In this document: piece after piece, positions 7,723 through 21,743 of the stretch
Layout of the letters: the number at the start of each line of letters is the position of its first letter
Position numbering within the stretch: the stretch's first letter is position 1
Assembly: GCF_030269125.1 (NCBI RefSeq)
Contig: NZ_BSSM01000002.1
Coordinates: 434,001 to 498,000, forward strand
Reading direction: 5' to 3'
Source of the DNA: Streptomyces hygroscopicus subsp. hygroscopicus
GTDB taxonomy: Bacteria > Actinomycetota > Actinomycetes > Streptomycetales > Streptomycetaceae
DNA: 64,000 bases
Made by a program: the position numbers and the translations under genes
Notes under the pieces: generated by a model
Told to the model about the DNA's origin: nothing
The model's input: only the letters and a program-made list of their open reading frames with translations
Database searches by the model: none

Positions 7723-8766
7723 ATGAGACTTCTGGTGCTGGGCGGAACGGAGTTCGTGGGGCGGGTCGTGGCCGAGGCGGCCCTCGGGCGCGGCTGGGAG
7801 GTGACCGTCTTCAACCGGGGACGGCACGAACCCCCGGCCGGCGCACGGCTGTTGCGGGGCGACCGCACCGCGCAGGGCGGCCTCGCCGCGCTGGCCGGGG
7901 GCGACTGGGACGCCGTGGTGGACACCTGGTCCGCGGCCCCGCGGGCGGTGCGGGAGACGGCGCGGCTGCTGCGCGGCCGCACCGGGAGGTACGCGTACGT
8001 CTCCAGCCGCTCGGTGTACGCCTGGCCCTGTCCGCCCGGAGCCGGCGAGGACGCCCCGCTGGTCGAGGGCGCGGCGGCCGACGCGGGGTCGACCGAGTAC
8101 GCCCTGGACAAGCGGGGCGGCGAGCTGGCCGCGCTGGAGTCCTTCGGCGCCGAGGGCTCGCTGCTGGTGCGGGCGGGGCTGATCCTCGGGCCGTACGAGA
8201 ACATCGGCCGCCTGCCCTGGTGGCTGAACCGGATCGCCCGCGGCGGCCCGGTCCTCGCGCCGGGCCCGCGCGACCTGCCGCTCCAGTACATCGACGCCCG
8301 CGACCTCGCGAACTGGCTCCTCGGCGCCCTGGAAGGGGCGGTGAACGGCCCGTACGACCTGGTGAGCCCGCCCGGTCACACCACGATGGGCGCGCTTCTC
8401 CAGGCGTGCGTCGCGGCCACCGGCTCGGACGCCGAACTGTGCTGGGCCGAGCCGGAGTCGGTCCTGGCCGCCGGGATCGAGCCGTGGACCGGGCTGCCGG
8501 TGTGGGTGCCGCCGGGCGGCGAGATGTTCGACTCCGTCCACCGGGCCGACGTGTCGCGGGCGCTGGCGACCGGGCTGGTGTGCCGTCCGGTGACGGAGAC
8601 CGTCGAGGACACCTGGCGGTGGCTGGCCGGGATCGGCGGCGTCCCGCCCCGCCGGACCGACCGCCCCGCCGTGGGGCTCGGACAGGAGGCGGAGGCGAAG
8701 GTGCTGGCCGCGCTGCGCGGGGGTGTACCTGGCACCACCCCCCGAGAGGGGGCCTCGGGCCAGTGA
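7723..8766 (+). CDS. NAD-dependent epimerase/dehydratase-family protein
   Basis: A 347-residue Rossmann protein of the extended SDR type. It begins MRLLVLGGTEFVGR, the dinucleotide-binding GxxGxxG variant. A YVSSRSVYAW segment near 90-99 is the usual active-site strand, and a Y-x3-K pair follows in STEYALDKRGGELA near 126-139. The C-terminal half carries substrate-binding features. Substrate unknown; related proteins act on nucleotide sugars or on RNA. The start is the ATG at 7723 where similarity to the fold begins; the frame stays open upstream to 7435. It is followed after 31 bases by the histidine kinase gene and may share its transcript. Confidence 0.85.
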   Translation: MRLLVLGGTEFVGRVVAEAALGRGWEVTVFNRGRHEPPAGARLLRGDRTAQGGLAALAGGDWDAVVDTWSAAPRAVRETARLLRGRTGRYAYVSSRSVYAWPCPPGAGEDAPLVEGAAADAGSTEYALDKRGGELAALESFGAEGSLLVRAGLILGPYENIGRLPWWLNRIARGGPVLAPGPRDLPLQYIDARDLANWLLGALEGAVNGPYDLVSPPGHTTMGALLQACVAATGSDAELCWAEPESVLAAGIEPWTGLPVWVPPGGEMFDSVHRADVSRALATGLVCRPVTETVEDTWRWLAGIGGVPPRRTDRPAVGLGQEAEAKVLAALRGGVPGTTPREGASGQ

Positions 8767-8797
8767 CCCCCCGGCGGGGGTCGGCGAGACTTGCCCC

Positions 8798-10051
8798 ATG
8801 AACAGCGAAAAGAAGAGCATCCGCGAGGTCGTGCTCGCCGCCGTACGGGGGCTGGTGCTGGCCCTGGTCTCGCTGCCCTTCGGCATAGCCTTCCTGGTGC
8901 TGGTACCGCTGTCCCTCGCCTTCATCCCGCTCGGCGTCGGGATCGTCACGACTCCGGTCGTGCTGACGGGCGTCCGGGCGCTGGCGGACGTGCGCCGGAG
9001 GCTGGCGGCCGAGTGGTGCGGGGTGCGGATCCCGGCGGCGTACCGGCCGATCCCGCGCGGCACCAACCCGTGGACCCGCACCTTCACGATGCTGGGCGAC
9101 CCGCAGACCTGGCGGGACGTGCGCTGGCTGCCGGTGGACACCACGGCCGGTTTCGTCACCGCCCTGCTCCCGGCCATGCTGCTGTTCTTCTCCGTCGAGG
9201 GGCTGATGCTGCCCTTCGGGCTGTGGCGGTCCTACACGCACGGAGGAACCTACTGGTACGCGTTCGTACCGGTCTCCGGCGAAGCGAGCGCCATCGGCGC
9301 GGGCGTCCTCGCCCTCGTCCTCCTCGGGGTCTCCCGGCGCATCGCCCCGCGCCTGCTGACCGTCCACTTCCGGCTCACCCGGGCCGTGCTGGGCAACGGC
9401 GACAGCGAACTCGCCGAGCGGGTGCGGGTGCTGACCGAGACCCGGCGCGACGCCGTGGACACCTCCGCCGCCGAACTGCGCCGCATCGAACGGGACCTGC
9501 ACGACGGCGCCCAGGCCCGGCTCGTCGCCATGGGCATGGACCTCGGCACCATCGAGATGCTGCTCGACAAGGACCCGGCGCGGGCCCGGCAGCTGCTCGC
9601 GCAGGCCCGCCGCAACTCCGTGGACGCCCTGGAGGAACTGCGCGACCTGGTCCGCGGCATCCATCCGCCGGTCCTCGCCGAACGCGGACTCGGCGACGCC
9701 GTACGGGCGCTGGCGCTGCGGCTGCCGCTGCCCGCCGAGGTCACGGTGGAGCTGCCGGGCCGCGCCGACGCGCCGGTGGAGTCGGCCGCCTACTTCGCGG
9801 TCAGCGAGGTGCTCACCAACGCGGCCAAGCACTCCGGCGCCGACCGGATCTGGATCGACCTGCACCACACCGACGGCCGGCTGCGGATCACGGTCACCGA
9901 CAACGGCAGGGGCGGCGCGGCGGTCGGTGCCGGCTCCGGGCTCGCCGGGGTCGAGAAGCGCCTCGGTACATTCGACGGCGTCCTGGCCGTCAGCAGCCCC
10001 GCGGGCGGCCCCACCATGGTGACCATGGAGCTCCCGTGCGTGTTGTCCTAG
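8798..10051 (+). CDS. Two-component sensor histidine kinase (HisKA_3 type)
   Basis: A 417-residue membrane kinase. The N-terminal ~210 residues hold a sensor region with hydrophobic spans near 15-55, 115-140 and 165-185. The dimerisation/phosphoacceptor helix has ERDLHDGAQARL with His at 235. The HATPase domain follows: N box EVLTNAAKHSGA, G1 TDNGRGG, and SGLAGVEKRL. This is the NarL-type kinase family that pairs with LuxR-type regulators. The response regulator gene starts inside the 3' end of this one (16-base overlap), so the two are translationally coupled. The signal is unknown. Confidence 0.92.
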   Translation: MNSEKKSIREVVLAAVRGLVLALVSLPFGIAFLVLVPLSLAFIPLGVGIVTTPVVLTGVRALADVRRRLAAEWCGVRIPAAYRPIPRGTNPWTRTFTMLGDPQTWRDVRWLPVDTTAGFVTALLPAMLLFFSVEGLMLPFGLWRSYTHGGTYWYAFVPVSGEASAIGAGVLALVLLGVSRRIAPRLLTVHFRLTRAVLGNGDSELAERVRVLTETRRDAVDTSAAELRRIERDLHDGAQARLVAMGMDLGTIEMLLDKDPARARQLLAQARRNSVDALEELRDLVRGIHPPVLAERGLGDAVRALALRLPLPAEVTVELPGRADAPVESAAYFAVSEVLTNAAKHSGADRIWIDLHHTDGRLRITVTDNGRGGAAVGAGSGLAGVEKRLGTFDGVLAVSSPAGGPTMVTMELPCVLS

Positions 10052-10692
10052 CCGAAGACCTCTTCCTGCTGCGCGACGGACTGGTCCGGCTGCTCGAGGC
10101 GTACGGCTTCGAGATCGCGGCGGCCGTCGAGTCCGGCCCCGAACTGGCGCGCGCGCTGGCCGAGTCGGAGCCCGACGTGGCGGTGGTCGACGTACGGCTG
10201 CCGCCCACGCACACCGACGAGGGCCTGCAGTGCGCCCTGGCCGCCCGGCGGGCGCGGCCGGGGCTGCCGGTGCTCGTCCTCTCGCAGCACGTGGAGCAGC
10301 TGTACGCGCGGGAGCTGCTCGCCGACGGCGACGGCGGGATCGGGTACCTGCTCAAGGACCGGGTGTTCGACGCGGAACAGTTCGTGGACGCCGTACGACG
10401 GGTCGCGGCGGGCGGGACGGCGATGGACCCGCAGGTCATCCAGCAGCTGCTGGCCCGTGGTTCGGCCGGTGACCGGCCGGTCGGCCGGCTCACCCCGCGC
10501 GAGCGCGAGGTGCTGGAGCTGATGGCCCAGGGCCGGTCGAACGCGGGCATCGCCGCACAACTGGTCGTCACCGAGCGGGCGGTGGCCAAGCACACCTCCA
10601 ACATCTTCGGGAAGCTGGGCCTGGAGGTGTCGGACGACGACAACCGGCGTGTGCTCGCGGTGCTGGCGTACCTCGACGGCGGGCCCCGCTGA
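10036..10692 (+). CDS. NarL/FixJ-family response regulator
   Basis: A 218-residue regulator. The receiver domain (1-120) has the acidic pair in VVLAED, phospho-Asp in VAVVDVRLP near 54, Ser in LVLSQH and Lys in YLLKDR. The LuxR-type HTH is at about 148-205 (LTPREREVLELMAQGRSN, then AVAKHTSNIFGKLGL). The GTG start at 10036 lies in the end of the kinase gene and has GGAG five bases upstream. It should be phosphorylated by the kinase encoded by the overlapping gene. Targets are not apparent. Confidence 0.93.
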   Translation: MRVVLAEDLFLLRDGLVRLLEAYGFEIAAAVESGPELARALAESEPDVAVVDVRLPPTHTDEGLQCALAARRARPGLPVLVLSQHVEQLYARELLADGDGGIGYLLKDRVFDAEQFVDAVRRVAAGGTAMDPQVIQQLLARGSAGDRPVGRLTPREREVLELMAQGRSNAGIAAQLVVTERAVAKHTSNIFGKLGLEVSDDDNRRVLAVLAYLDGGPR

Positions 10693-10747
10693 CCGCCGGC
10701 CCTCCGCTGCGGTGACCGGCGGGGCACATGTGTGCGAGGGTGACGCC

Positions 10748-11254
10748 GTGAACCAGGACTGGGAAGACCGCGTGGCCGACGCTTGGGCCGCCTTCGACCG
10801 TGACGAGTACCCCGAGGAGCGCGCCGAGGAGTTCCGCGCCCTGATCGACGGCCTCGTCGCCGAGCTGCCCGACGACAGCCCGGTGGGCCCCTTCGAGCGG
10901 GCCTGCGCCTTCGACTCGACCGGGCACTCGGACCGCGCGGTGCCGCTGTACCGGGAGGCGCTCGCGCGCGGCCTCGACGGCTACCGGGGGCGGCGGGCCA
11001 GGATCCAGCTGGCGAGTTCCCTGCGCAACGTCGGGCAGCCGGAGGAGGGAGTCAAGCTGCTCACCCCGGAACTGGACGCGCCGAGCGACGAGTTGGACGA
11101 CGCGGTGCGCGCCTGTCTGGCGCTGTGCCTGTCCGGCCTCGGCCGCGACCGCGAGGGCCTGTCCCTGGTGATCGAGGCCCTGGCCCCCCATCTTCCGCGC
11201 TACCGGCGGTCGATGGCCAACTACGCGCGGGCCCTGGTCGACCGGGAGGCGTGA
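10748..11254 (+). CDS. Tetratricopeptide-repeat protein
   Basis: A 168-residue soluble, acidic, all-helical protein. TPR-like helix pairs run from about residue 45 (PFERACAFDSTGHSDRAVPLY) through 130 (ACLALCLSGLGRDREGL). The family is commonly annotated as a small TPR protein in actinobacteria and has no known biochemical role. GTG at 10748 with GAGGG eight bases upstream. The last codons and stop are the first of three 18-bp repeats (11248-11310). It follows the response regulator by 55 bases and may be cotranscribed. Confidence 0.8.
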   Translation: MNQDWEDRVADAWAAFDRDEYPEERAEEFRALIDGLVAELPDDSPVGPFERACAFDSTGHSDRAVPLYREALARGLDGYRGRRARIQLASSLRNVGQPEEGVKLLTPELDAPSDELDDAVRACLALCLSGLGRDREGLSLVIEALAPHLPRYRRSMANYARALVDREA

Positions 11255-11310
11255 ACGCGCCGGTCGCGAGGGCGTGGACGCGCCGCTCCTCCGGCGTGGA
11301 CGCGCCGGTC
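11248..11310. repeat. Three 18-bp repeats beginning at the TPR gene stop codon
   Basis: Copies at 11248-11265, 11271-11288 and 11293-11310 share GGCGTG(A/G)ACGCGCCG(G/C)TC. The first contains the TGA stop of the TPR gene; in the other two that TGA is TGG. Spacing is 22-23 bases. Confidence 0.85.
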
Positions 11311-11370
11311 CGCGGCCGTGCGGGTGCCGCTTGACGGTGACCAACCAAGGGCTCGCTCGTTTTCCCGGAC

Positions 11371-13299
11371 GTGCAGTCACAGGATGTAGCCCAGCGTCAC
11401 GCACCCGCCTCCGGACCGGCCGGCGTCGAGCGGGCCGAGGACCCGCTCGTCGAGCACTACCCACGGCTGGTCAGGCTCGCCTACCTGGTGCTGCCGCCGG
11501 GCCTCGGCCGCGTCCGCCGGGTGCTGACCGCACACGCCCTCGCCCAGCGCGCGCTTCCCCGGGGCCGCAAGGACGCCGCCAGGGTCCCGGTCCAGCCCTC
11601 GGGCCGCGGCTCCGCGCGCCGGGGTCCCGCGGACCCGGCGTCCCGGGAGAACGACCCCGGCTACGCCTACCTCCGCGAACGGGTCCTGCGCGCCGCCCTG
11701 ACCGCCGCCCGCCCGCACCGCGGCCTGCCCCCGCTGCTCCCCCGCGTCTGGGGCCTGCGGCTGGTCCCGCGCTCCGGCGGCGCCGACGAACTCGCCCTCG
11801 AACAGCGGCTGTCGCAACTGTCCGCACCGGCCCGCGCCGCCTATGTGCTGCGCGGCCTGGACCGGCTGCCCGACCAGGAGATCCGCAAGATCCTGAAGGC
11901 CGCCAGGGTGGACGACCCGGGCAGCGCCCTGGCCGGCGCGAACACCGTGCCCGCGCAGCCCGGCCTGCTGTCCTCCCCCGAGTTCGACCCCTGCGCCCTC
12001 CAGGCCCGGCCCACCGATCTGCAGCGCCGCCGCCGGCACACCAGGGCCGCCCTCGGCGCCGCCGCCGCCCTCGCGGTGTGCGGGGCGCTGCTCGCGCTGC
12101 CGCACTCCGGCTGGGGCCCGGACGGCGCCGCCGCCCCCGTCTACGCCGGGAACCCCGCCGCCCAGGCCGCCCTCGACCCGGCCAGGCTGACCCGGGTCTC
12201 CCCCACCGCCTGGCGCTCCGCGGCCCGCACCGACTTCTCCGCCTGGCCGGCGCGCGGCCCGCTCACCGGCGACAAGGACCTGCTGCGCCGCGCGCTCGCC
12301 GTCTGGGCCCGGCCCGGACAGCGCGTCCGGGTCTCGGCCACCCCCGAGACCCAGACCGGCGGCCCGGCGGGGCCGCCCCAACTGCTGTACGCGGGGCGGC
12401 TGGACGCCGCCCGGGTGGTGATCCTCTACGACGGCCTGCGCATCGCCCGCTACGCCGAACCGGCCGACGGCACCCAGGGCGCCGCCATGGACTTCGCCCG
12501 CGTGGACGGCGCGACCGGCGCCGAGGCGAGCGCCCTGGTCCTCGGCCGCGCCGACGGCAACGTGCGGTACCTGCTCGCCCCCTGGGTGAAGGAGGCCGCC
12601 ACCCGCGACCTGATGAAACCGGCCTCGCCGCCCATCCCGCTCGCGGTCACCGACGGCGTCACCGCTCCGCTGACCAGCCCCGCCCTGGCGACCGGGAACT
12701 GCGCCTCCTGGACCGTGCTCCAGTTGTCCGACGGCTTCGGCACACGGCTCTCCAGCGACCTCGGCGAGCTGGTCCCGGCCCATCTCACCGCGGGCCGCCC
12801 CGGCGCGCCCGACGAGGCCGCCGGGCCCGAGGGGCTCCGGGCCTGGGCGCCGTTCGCCTGCTCGCTGGCCACCGAGCGCTCCGCGGGCGTGCGCAGCGTC
12901 AACGCCTGGGACTACGCGGAGCAGCCGCTGCCCGACGGCAGCGGGGCCGCGCGGTGGGCGTGCACCCGGGCCGAGACCTGGCGCGGCGACGGCGCCGCCG
13001 CGCTGGCCCAGTTCCACGTCCCCGGCTCCCGGTACGGGGCGGTCGCGGCGAAGGGCACCGACACCGCGGCGTGCGGTCCGCGCGATCCCCATGTGCTGGC
13101 CGGGGTGCTGTGGAAGTCCCGCGGCGGGCACTGGTACCTGCTGGCCGCGGGCTCCCCGGACACGGTGGCGATCCACGCGAGCGGCGGGATCACGGCGTCC
13201 GCGCCGGGCTCGCTGATGATCTCCAAGGCGGCCGAGGGGGCGCGGGCCGAGCTGAAGGGCACGTTGGCGGGCGGCCGGGTGATCGACGGGCTGCACTGA
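11371..13299 (+). CDS. Membrane protein with a sigma-factor-like cytoplasmic region
   Basis: A 642-residue protein in three parts. Residues about 20-200 read like a degenerate ECF sigma factor: HYPRLVRLAYLVLP resembles the start of region 2, and LSAPARAAYVLRGLDRLPDQE resembles region 4. Between them is a Pro/Arg-rich, poorly conserved stretch. A single membrane span lies at about 225-245 (AALGAAAALAVCGALLALP). The C-terminal ~390 residues are then outside the cell and hold several Cys and no recognised enzyme motif. The topology is that of a fused sigma-like/anti-sigma-like sensor, but this is inference. The GTG start has no good ribosome site; TTGACG lies at 11331-11336. Confidence 0.7.
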   Translation: MQSQDVAQRHAPASGPAGVERAEDPLVEHYPRLVRLAYLVLPPGLGRVRRVLTAHALAQRALPRGRKDAARVPVQPSGRGSARRGPADPASRENDPGYAYLRERVLRAALTAARPHRGLPPLLPRVWGLRLVPRSGGADELALEQRLSQLSAPARAAYVLRGLDRLPDQEIRKILKAARVDDPGSALAGANTVPAQPGLLSSPEFDPCALQARPTDLQRRRRHTRAALGAAAALAVCGALLALPHSGWGPDGAAAPVYAGNPAAQAALDPARLTRVSPTAWRSAARTDFSAWPARGPLTGDKDLLRRALAVWARPGQRVRVSATPETQTGGPAGPPQLLYAGRLDAARVVILYDGLRIARYAEPADGTQGAAMDFARVDGATGAEASALVLGRADGNVRYLLAPWVKEAATRDLMKPASPPIPLAVTDGVTAPLTSPALATGNCASWTVLQLSDGFGTRLSSDLGELVPAHLTAGRPGAPDEAAGPEGLRAWAPFACSLATERSAGVRSVNAWDYAEQPLPDGSGAARWACTRAETWRGDGAAALAQFHVPGSRYGAVAAKGTDTAACGPRDPHVLAGVLWKSRGGHWYLLAAGSPDTVAIHASGGITASAPGSLMISKAAEGARAELKGTLAGGRVIDGLH

Positions 13300-13315
13300 C
13301 CGCCGCCCGCACTTG

Positions 13316-13333
13316 GTTGACTCCGGCGTCAAC
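13316..13333. promoter_or_regulatory. Palindromic operator upstream of the oxygenase gene
   Basis: GTTGAC (13316-13321) and GTCAAC (13328-13333) flank TCCGGC. The core TTGAC-n-CCGG-n-GTCAA is almost fully symmetrical. It lies 18 bases upstream of the likely -35 (13351) of the oxygenase operon. The nearby TetR regulator (15418-16134) is a candidate to bind it. Confidence 0.55.
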
Positions 13334-13350
13334 AAGGGGTGCCCCAGGGC

Positions 13351-13385
13351 TTCTCAGAGGCCGTACCCGTCAGTACATTGACGCC
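13351..13385 (+). promoter_or_regulatory. Leaderless promoter of the oxygenase operon
   Basis: TTCTCA (13351-13356), 17-base spacer, TACATT (13374-13379), then six bases to the ATG at 13386. There is no Shine-Dalgarno in that space, so the transcript should start at or next to the start codon. Confidence 0.6.
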
Positions 13386-14300
13386 ATGTCTAACACGCAG
13401 GCCCGGCCGGTCGAGTCCGAGCGCGTCGCGCTCAAGGCCCGCAATGTGTCCTTCTCGTGGGAGGACACGCCGCTGCACTGGGTGCCCGGCGACCCGTTCA
13501 CCACGCACACCATCAATGTGCTGCACCTGCTGCTGCCCGCCGGCGAGCGCTGGTTCGTGCACGTGTACAAGCAGGCGCTGCCGCTGGTCGAGGACGACCG
13601 GCTGCGCGAGGACGTCCTCGGGTTCATCGGGCAGGAGGCCGTGCACTCCCGGTCCCACGACGAGGTCCTGCCGCACCTGCGCGCACAGGGCCTCGACCCG
13701 ACGCCGTACACCGCGCAGGTCGACTGGTTCTTCGAGAAGCTGCTCGGCGACCGCACCCTGCCGCCGGGCCGGGCGCGCCGCTGGTGGCTGCTGGAGCGGG
13801 TGGCCCTCATCGCGGCCATCGAGCACTACACCGCGTTCCTCGGCGACTGGGTGCTCGGCGCGACCGAGCTGGACCGGCGCGGCGCCGACCCCACGATGCT
13901 GGACCTGCTGCGCTGGCACGGCGCGGAGGAGGTCGAGCACCGCTCGGTCGCCTTCGACCTGTTCACGCACCTGGACGGCGGCTACCGGCGGCGGGCCCGC
14001 ACCTGGGCCTCCGCCTTCGCCGCCATCGTCTTCCTGTGGCAGCGCGGGGTCCGCTTCTTCCTGGAGAACGACCCGACGGTGACCGACCCCAAGGCCTCCC
14101 TGAAGGACTTCTACGACCGCGGCCGCGAGGGTGTCCTGCCCGGCACCGGCGCCATGCTGCGGTCGATCCCCCGCTACCTCGGCCGCGGCTACCACCCCTC
14201 GCACGAGTTCTCCACCGCCCAGGCCGTCGCCTATCTCGCCGCCTCCCCGGCCGCGCTCGCCGCCGAGCGGGCGGAACGCTCCCCGAAGGGTGCCGCCTGA
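13386..14300 (+). CDS. Putative diiron oxygenase / metal-dependent hydrolase (PF10118-like)
   Basis: A 304-residue soluble protein of the family annotated as metal-dependent hydrolase (PF10118). Its sequence carries ferritin-like metal motifs: QEAVHSRSH (ExxH) near 84, AAIEHY near 144 and EEVEHRSVAFD (ExxH) near 181. That spacing of Glu and ExxH motifs is what a four-helix diiron site needs. The next gene, sharing one base with the stop (TGATG), encodes a flavin/[2Fe-2S] reductase, so an oxygenase with its own electron supply is the simplest reading. Substrate unknown; fatty-acid or hydrophobic substrates are possible. The promoter is leaderless with an operator upstream. Confidence 0.75.
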   Translation: MSNTQARPVESERVALKARNVSFSWEDTPLHWVPGDPFTTHTINVLHLLLPAGERWFVHVYKQALPLVEDDRLREDVLGFIGQEAVHSRSHDEVLPHLRAQGLDPTPYTAQVDWFFEKLLGDRTLPPGRARRWWLLERVALIAAIEHYTAFLGDWVLGATELDRRGADPTMLDLLRWHGAEEVEHRSVAFDLFTHLDGGYRRRARTWASAFAAIVFLWQRGVRFFLENDPTVTDPKASLKDFYDRGREGVLPGTGAMLRSIPRYLGRGYHPSHEFSTAQAVAYLAASPAALAAERAERSPKGAA

Positions 14301-15349
14301 TGCCGAAGCTGCGTACCGCCGCCCTGATCGCGGGCGCCGCCCTGCTCACCCGAGGCGCCCTGCGCCGCCGCGTCCGGGCCTCGCCGCTGTGGCCGATGCC
14401 CGCGCTGGACCCCCCGCTGTCCGGCCGGCCGCGCTCACGGCCCCTGCGGCTGCTGCTCACCGCGCACGAGACGGTCGCCGACGGCGTCGTACGCCTGCGT
14501 CTGGAGGGGACCGCGTTGCCGCGCTGGACGCCCGGGGCGCATCTGGACCTGGTGCTGCCCTCGGGCCTGGTACGGCAGTACTCGCTGTGCGGGGACCCCG
14601 AGGACACGTCGTCGTACACGATCGCCACCCGGCTGGTCGAGGACGGGCGGGGCGGCTCGCGGGAGGTGCACGAGCGGCTCGCCGAGGGCATGGAACTGGA
14701 GGTGCGCGGGCCGCGCAACCGGTTCCCGCTGGTCGAGGCGGAGTCGTACGTCTTCGTCGTCGGCGGGATCGGCGTCACGCCGGTGCTGCCGATGCTGCGC
14801 GCGCTGCCGGACGGAGCGGCGTGGCGGCTGCTGTACTGCGGGCGGACGCGGGCCTCGATGCCCTTCGTCGAGGAGGTGCGGGGGCTGGCCGGGGACCGGC
14901 TGACGCTCGTCGCGGAGGACGAGGACGGGCGGCCGGACCTGGACGCGCTGCTCGCCGGGGTGGCGCCGGGCACGGCGGTGTACTGCTGCGGACCCGAGGG
15001 GCTGATGGAGGCGGTCGCGGAGCGGGTGCCCCAGGGGGCGCAGCTGCGTCTGGAGCGGTTCGCGCCGCGCGCCCCGGCGGACGGGAACACCGCGTTCGAG
15101 GTCGAACTGCGGCGCAGCGGGCGGACGGTGAGCGTGCCGGCCGACTCCACCGTGCTGGCCGCCGTGCGCCGGGAGCTGCCGGGCACGGTCTACTCCTGCG
15201 AGCAGGGCTTCTGCGGGACCTGCCGGCAGCGGGTGCTGGAGGGCGAGGTGGAGCACCGGGACGAGCTGCTCACGGACGCGGAGCGTGCCGACTCGATGCT
15301 GATCTGTGTGTCCCGGGCCCGGAGCGAACGCCTCGTACTCGACCTGTGA
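14300..15349 (+). CDS. Phthalate-dioxygenase-reductase-type flavin/[2Fe-2S] oxidoreductase
   Basis: A 349-residue electron-transfer protein. After a short hydrophobic/basic N-terminus comes an FAD/FMN domain with the RQYSLCGDP (RxYS) motif near 93 and a phosphate-binding GGSREVHERL segment. The NAD domain has GGIGVTPVLPML near 155 and YCCGPEGLM near 231. The C-terminal plant-type ferredoxin domain has CEQGFCGTC near 299 and a final Cys in LICVSRA. This order is that of PDR-family reductases such as VanB. It is coupled to the putative diiron oxygenase gene through a TGATG junction, which suggests it reduces that enzyme. Confidence 0.92.
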   Translation: MPKLRTAALIAGAALLTRGALRRRVRASPLWPMPALDPPLSGRPRSRPLRLLLTAHETVADGVVRLRLEGTALPRWTPGAHLDLVLPSGLVRQYSLCGDPEDTSSYTIATRLVEDGRGGSREVHERLAEGMELEVRGPRNRFPLVEAESYVFVVGGIGVTPVLPMLRALPDGAAWRLLYCGRTRASMPFVEEVRGLAGDRLTLVAEDEDGRPDLDALLAGVAPGTAVYCCGPEGLMEAVAERVPQGAQLRLERFAPRAPADGNTAFEVELRRSGRTVSVPADSTVLAAVRRELPGTVYSCEQGFCGTCRQRVLEGEVEHRDELLTDAERADSMLICVSRARSERLVLDL

Positions 15350-15360
15350 CGCCATGATGT

Positions 15361-15417
15361 GAACACCGGTTCGGGTCTGGACCGTTGGCGGCCGAATCGG
15401 ATCGGTAAAGTGTTCGC
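15361..15417 (+). promoter_or_regulatory. Leaderless promoter and possible operator of the TetR gene
   Basis: TAAAGT at 15406-15411 lies six bases before the ATG at 15418, with no ribosome site between. Upstream, GAAC-ACCG-GTTC at 15361-15372 is a small perfect palindrome that could be the regulator's own operator. Its central CCGG is shared with the palindrome at 13316-13333. Confidence 0.45.
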
Positions 15418-16134
15418 ATGAGTACCGGGGTTCGCCGCAGGATGGGCGTCGAGGAGCGACGGCAGCAGCTGATCGGCGTCGCGCTCGACCTGTTCAGCCG
15501 ACGCTCGCCCGACGAGGTCTCCATCGACGACATAGCGGCGGCCGCGGGCATCTCGCGGCCGCTGGTGTACCACTACTTCCCGGGCAAACTCAGCCTGTAC
15601 GAGGCCGCGTTGCGGCGTGCCTCCGAGGAGCTGAAGGCCCGCTTCACCGAACCGCACGAGGGCCCGCTCGGCGCTCGGCTGCTGCACGTGATGCACCGCT
15701 TCTTCGACCATGTGGACGAGTACGGCCCCGGCTTCTCGGCCCTGATGCGCGGCGGTCCCGCCGTGCCCGCGAACAGCGCCCGCGAGAAGGAACACGTCTC
15801 GACCACCAACGCGCTGATCGACGGCGTACGGCAGTCCGCCTACGACCAGATGCTCTCCCACCTCGGGATCGCCGAGGCGCCCCCGCGCCTGGAACTGGTC
15901 ATCCGCTCCTGGATCTCGCTGGCCGAGTCCACCGCGCTGATCTGGCTCGACGGCCGCCGCATCCCGCGCGAGGAGCTGGAACTCCAGCTGGTGCACGACT
16001 TCGCCGCCCTGGTCGCGGTGAGCGCCACCGTGGACGCCGGCATGGCGGACGTGCTGCGCGCCATGCTCAGGGACGAGCCGGCCGACGGCCCCTTCGCGGA
16101 GCTCGTCGGCCGGCTCACCTCCCTGGCCTCGTAG
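15418..16134 (+). CDS. TetR-family transcriptional regulator
   Basis: A 238-residue repressor-type protein. The N-terminal HTH (about 12-60) reads RRQQLIGVALDLFSRRSPDEVS, then IDDIAAAAGISRPLVYHYFPGK, the classic TetR recognition helix. The C-terminal ~170 residues are the ligand/dimer domain. It lies 68 bases behind the oxygenase-reductase pair in the same direction but has its own leaderless promoter, so it probably controls that pair. The stop lies five bases from the end of the convergent amylopullulanase gene with no room for a separate terminator. Confidence 0.9.
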   Translation: MSTGVRRRMGVEERRQQLIGVALDLFSRRSPDEVSIDDIAAAAGISRPLVYHYFPGKLSLYEAALRRASEELKARFTEPHEGPLGARLLHVMHRFFDHVDEYGPGFSALMRGGPAVPANSAREKEHVSTTNALIDGVRQSAYDQMLSHLGIAEAPPRLELVIRSWISLAESTALIWLDGRRIPREELELQLVHDFAALVAVSATVDAGMADVLRAMLRDEPADGPFAELVGRLTSLAS

Positions 16135-16139
16135 CGGCC

Positions 16140-21557
<5,418 letters not shown>

Positions 21558-21653
21558 GAACTCCTTGCGATGGCGGCTCATTCGGGTCCGACCCCACGCC
21601 GCGGCTCGGCTTCGAGGCCGGGCGCCCGCGTGACCGTATCCTCCGCGAAAGGG

Positions 21654-21690
21654 TTGCAGCAAGAGTCGTGAAACGGTCGGCAAGGAATTT
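21654..21690 (-). promoter_or_regulatory. CTTGC-type operator region of the amylopullulanase gene
   Basis: On the minus strand CTTGCTGCAA lies at 21663-21654 and CTTGCC at 21683-21678, two CTTGC elements about two helical turns apart. They lie 100-130 bases upstream of the start. CTTGCAG-like heptamers are the reported target of the MalR/Reg1 repressor in Streptomyces amylase promoters, so MalR control is likely. Confidence 0.5.
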
Positions 21691-21700
21691 CAAACCCCGT

Positions 21701-21733
21701 GGCCCGCACCGCCATGGGGGTACGGTGCGGGCC
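21701..21733 (-). terminator. Terminator of the alpha-amylase gene
   Basis: GGCCCGCACCG (21701-21711) and CGGTGCGGGCC (21723-21733) pair perfectly over an 11-base loop. The hairpin begins ten bases past the amylase stop codon. Confidence 0.85.
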
Positions 21734-21743
21734 GACCCCCCGT

